Shown: piece by piece, positions 4,579 through 5,827 of the stretch
Numbering within the stretch: the first letter of the stretch is position 1
How the letters are laid out: the number at the start of each line of letters is the position of its first letter
NCBI GenBank assembly: GCA_005881235.1
Contig: VBEQ01000121.1
Location: forward strand, 1 to 5,827
DNA from: Chloroflexota bacterium
Lineage (GTDB): Bacteria; Chloroflexota; Dormibacteria; CF-121
Length of the DNA: 5,827 bases
Direction of reading: 5' to 3'
Notes under the pieces: model-generated
What the model saw: only the letters and a program-made list of their open reading frames with translations
Database searches by the model: none
Told to the model about the DNA's origin: nothing
Position numbers and translations under genes: made by a program

Positions 4579-5499
4579 TTGCGTCTCCCGCGCCTCCCGG
4601 CCGTGCTCGCGGCCGGGGTCGTCTTGCTCACGTCCATCCCAACGGCTCGGGCAGCGGCTGCGGAGCCTACATTCGTCGTGCCCTCGCCCTACGTGATCGC
4701 AATCGACCCGGGGCACGGCGGCAGCCCCACCAGCGATCCCACCCAGCTCTGGGATCCGGGCGTGGTGGTCGGCAGCATCATGGAGAAGGACATCACGCTC
4801 GACCTGGCCCTGCGGCTGCGCACGCTGCTGCAGCGCGAGCGCGTCAAGGTGGTGCTGACTCGCAGCAGCGATCAGTACGTCGAGATCTCGGAGCGATGGA
4901 ACCGAGCCCATGCGGTTGGTGCCCGGATGTTCGTCAGCCTGCACGTCAATGCCTACGACGGCGATTCGACGATCAACGGCCTCGCCATCTTTTACCCGAA
5001 GCCCGACAGTTTCTCGTTCGCCCAGGCGATTGACGCGGGGCTCGCCCAGACCCTCAAGCGCTTTCAAATCGCCGACGACGGCGTGGCCATCAAGCCGGAA
5101 CTGTGGGTTCGTACCGACGTCCCGACCGTCACGGTGGAGCCGGCGTATCTGACCAATCCGCGGGAGCGGGGTCTGCTGCTCCAGGACGACTTCCGGGACG
5201 CGATCGCGATGGGGGTTTTCCAGGGGATGCTCGCCGCCGATCCGGAAATTGAAGAGACCAAGGTGCAGCTGGCGCACACCGAAGCTGCCGCCACCGCGCA
5301 GCGCCTGGCCGCGGAGTCCGCGTCCGCCGATGCGGCCCGTACAGCCACGGCGACGCGGTGGGGGCTCATCATCGGCGGGCTTGCGGTGCTCTTCGTCGTG
5401 ATGCGGGCGGCGATCCGACGTCAGTCGCGCCTGCCGCAGCCGCCGGCCTATCGCCGCCGGACCTACCGACGGCGCCGATCGGTCTCGCGACGGTATTGA
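4579..5499 (+). CDS. Membrane-anchored N-acetylmuramoyl-L-alanine amidase (Amidase_3)
   Basis: A zinc amidase of the AmiC/CwlD kind that cuts the bond between N-acetylmuramic acid and the stem peptide of peptidoglycan. Residues 1-25 are a signal peptide (R2 and R5, hydrophobic core, TARA before the likely cleavage). The Amidase_3 domain spans about 38-220. Expected zinc ligands are H46 (IDPGHGG), E69 (IMEKD) and H122 (SLHVNA), with catalytic E187 in VEPAYLTN, so all key residues are present. After the domain comes an Ala/Glu-rich helix (about 222-260), a transmembrane segment (about 261-279) and a 27-residue tail with 12 arginines. This suggests the catalytic domain faces outside and is held by a C-terminal anchor with a positive cytoplasmic end. 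The start is TTG 4579, chosen because it supplies the charged n-region; GTG 4603 would lose it. There is no ribosome binding site, but a -10 box is close upstream. It occupies the place where rplI often follows rpsR. Confidence 0.92.
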   Translation: MRLPRLPAVLAAGVVLLTSIPTARAAAAEPTFVVPSPYVIAIDPGHGGSPTSDPTQLWDPGVVVGSIMEKDITLDLALRLRTLLQRERVKVVLTRSSDQYVEISERWNRAHAVGARMFVSLHVNAYDGDSTINGLAIFYPKPDSFSFAQAIDAGLAQTLKRFQIADDGVAIKPELWVRTDVPTVTVEPAYLTNPRERGLLLQDDFRDAIAMGVFQGMLAADPEIEETKVQLAHTEAAATAQRLAAESASADAARTATATRWGLIIGGLAVLFVVMRAAIRRQSRLPQPPAYRRRTYRRRRSVSRRY

Positions 5500-5523
5500 T
5501 CGGCCGTGATCCGCGGGGGACGC

Positions 5524-5529
5524 TAAGCT
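5524..5529 (+). promoter_or_regulatory. -10-like element for the aminotransferase gene
   Basis: TAAGCT (TAnnnT form) lies 7 bases before ATG 5537, placing the transcription start at or next to the ATG. There is no Shine-Dalgarno at proper distance (only GCGGGGGA about 15 bases away). No good -35 was seen at 16-18 bases. The hexamer is a weak match. Confidence 0.35.
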
Positions 5530-5536
5530 AGGGCGC

Positions 5537-5827
5537 ATGATTCAGCCCCCCCAGTTGCGGATTCCCGGACCGACCCCCGTTCCCGATCGCGTACAGCGGG
5601 CAATGGCGGCCCCGATGATCAACCACCGTGGCCCCGAGTTCAGGGCGCTCCTCCCCGAGCTGGAAGCCGGGCTGCGCTGGGCCTTCCAGACCGAGAACGA
5701 CATGCTGATCTTTCCGGCGAGCGGCACCGGCGGCTTGGAGAGCGCCGTCGCCAACGTCGTCTCGCCGGGCGAGCGCGTGCTCGCGGTCACGATCGGCGCC
5801 TTTGGTGATCGCTTTGCCGATCTGGCC
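5537..5827 (+). CDS. Class V aminotransferase (alanine-glyoxylate/serine-pyruvate type), N-terminal 97 codons
   Basis: This is the start of a PLP-dependent fold-type I aminotransferase of the alanine-glyoxylate/serine-glyoxylate/serine-pyruvate group. Visible signatures are the opening RIPGPTPVPDRV (8-19), PMINHRGPEF (26-35), the cofactor-phosphate-binding loop SGTGGLESAV (62-71), and PGERVLAVTIGAFGDRF (77-93). These enzymes move amino groups between amino acids and glyoxylate or pyruvate. The exact substrate, and the PLP-binding lysine, lie beyond the window edge. The frame stays open to the last base (97 full codons). The ATG at 5537 fits the normal short N-terminus. It is 37 bases after the amidase stop, and a -10-like box close to the ATG suggests its own leaderless transcript rather than simple read-through. 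Confidence 0.93.
   Translation, partial: MIQPPQLRIPGPTPVPDRVQRAMAAPMINHRGPEFRALLPELEAGLRWAFQTENDMLIFPASGTGGLESAVANVVSPGERVLAVTIGAFGDRFADLA

Noticed and set aside
4300..5538. 412-codon minus-strand frame across rpsR and the amidase
   Set aside because: It is antisense to two genes with clear family motifs, is rich in Arg/His/Pro/Gly, and has no recognisable domain.

Overview
This is a GC-rich bacterial chromosome segment made of housekeeping genes. It carries no mobile element, CRISPR array or phage gene that I can see. The bS6-SSB-bS18 cluster, the zinc-type (CxxC...CxxH) bS18, an EF-G-like GTPase, and a mix of Shine-Dalgarno-led and apparently leaderless starts suggest a Terrabacteria lineage. 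Chloroflexota or a neighbour such as Dormibacterota is my best guess, but only from the look of the proteins. No exact taxon can be assigned from sequence alone.

Layout. Positions 1-2130 read leftward: a short uncharacterised protein, then moeA (molybdenum insertion into molybdopterin), then the first 182 codons of an EF-G-like translational GTPase that runs off the left edge. A divergent gap at 2131-2301 holds a clean inverted repeat. It separates this block from a rightward small winged-HTH protein of the DeoR/WYL type that lacks a ligand-binding domain. A tRNA-Val(CAC) gene follows directly. Next comes a single-gene unit for an SRPBCC (START-like) protein with its own promoter and a strong UUCG-capped terminator.

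The second half is the translation/replication cluster rpsF-ssb-rpsR. It is driven by an extended -10 promoter and a leader that can fold over the rpsF ribosome binding site. Where rplI often sits there is instead a membrane-anchored N-acetylmuramoyl-L-alanine amidase. The window ends inside a class V (alanine-glyoxylate/serine-pyruvate type) aminotransferase. The amidase and the aminotransferase each seem to have their own -10 box only 7-9 bases before the start codon, as does the HTH gene.

How the parts relate. bS6 and bS18 bind each other on the 30S platform and SSB is their usual operon partner. The amidase is a cell-wall enzyme with no obvious link to them beyond position. MoeA, the small protein and the EF-G-like GTPase share a strand with short or overlapping spacing and may be co-transcribed. 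I see no clear undescribed multi-gene system. The points most worth checking are the moeA/small-ORF overlap, the amidase's unusual C-terminal anchor with an arginine-rich tail, the rpsF leader fold, and the repeated leaderless promoter pattern. Every gene-free gap is shorter than 300 bases.
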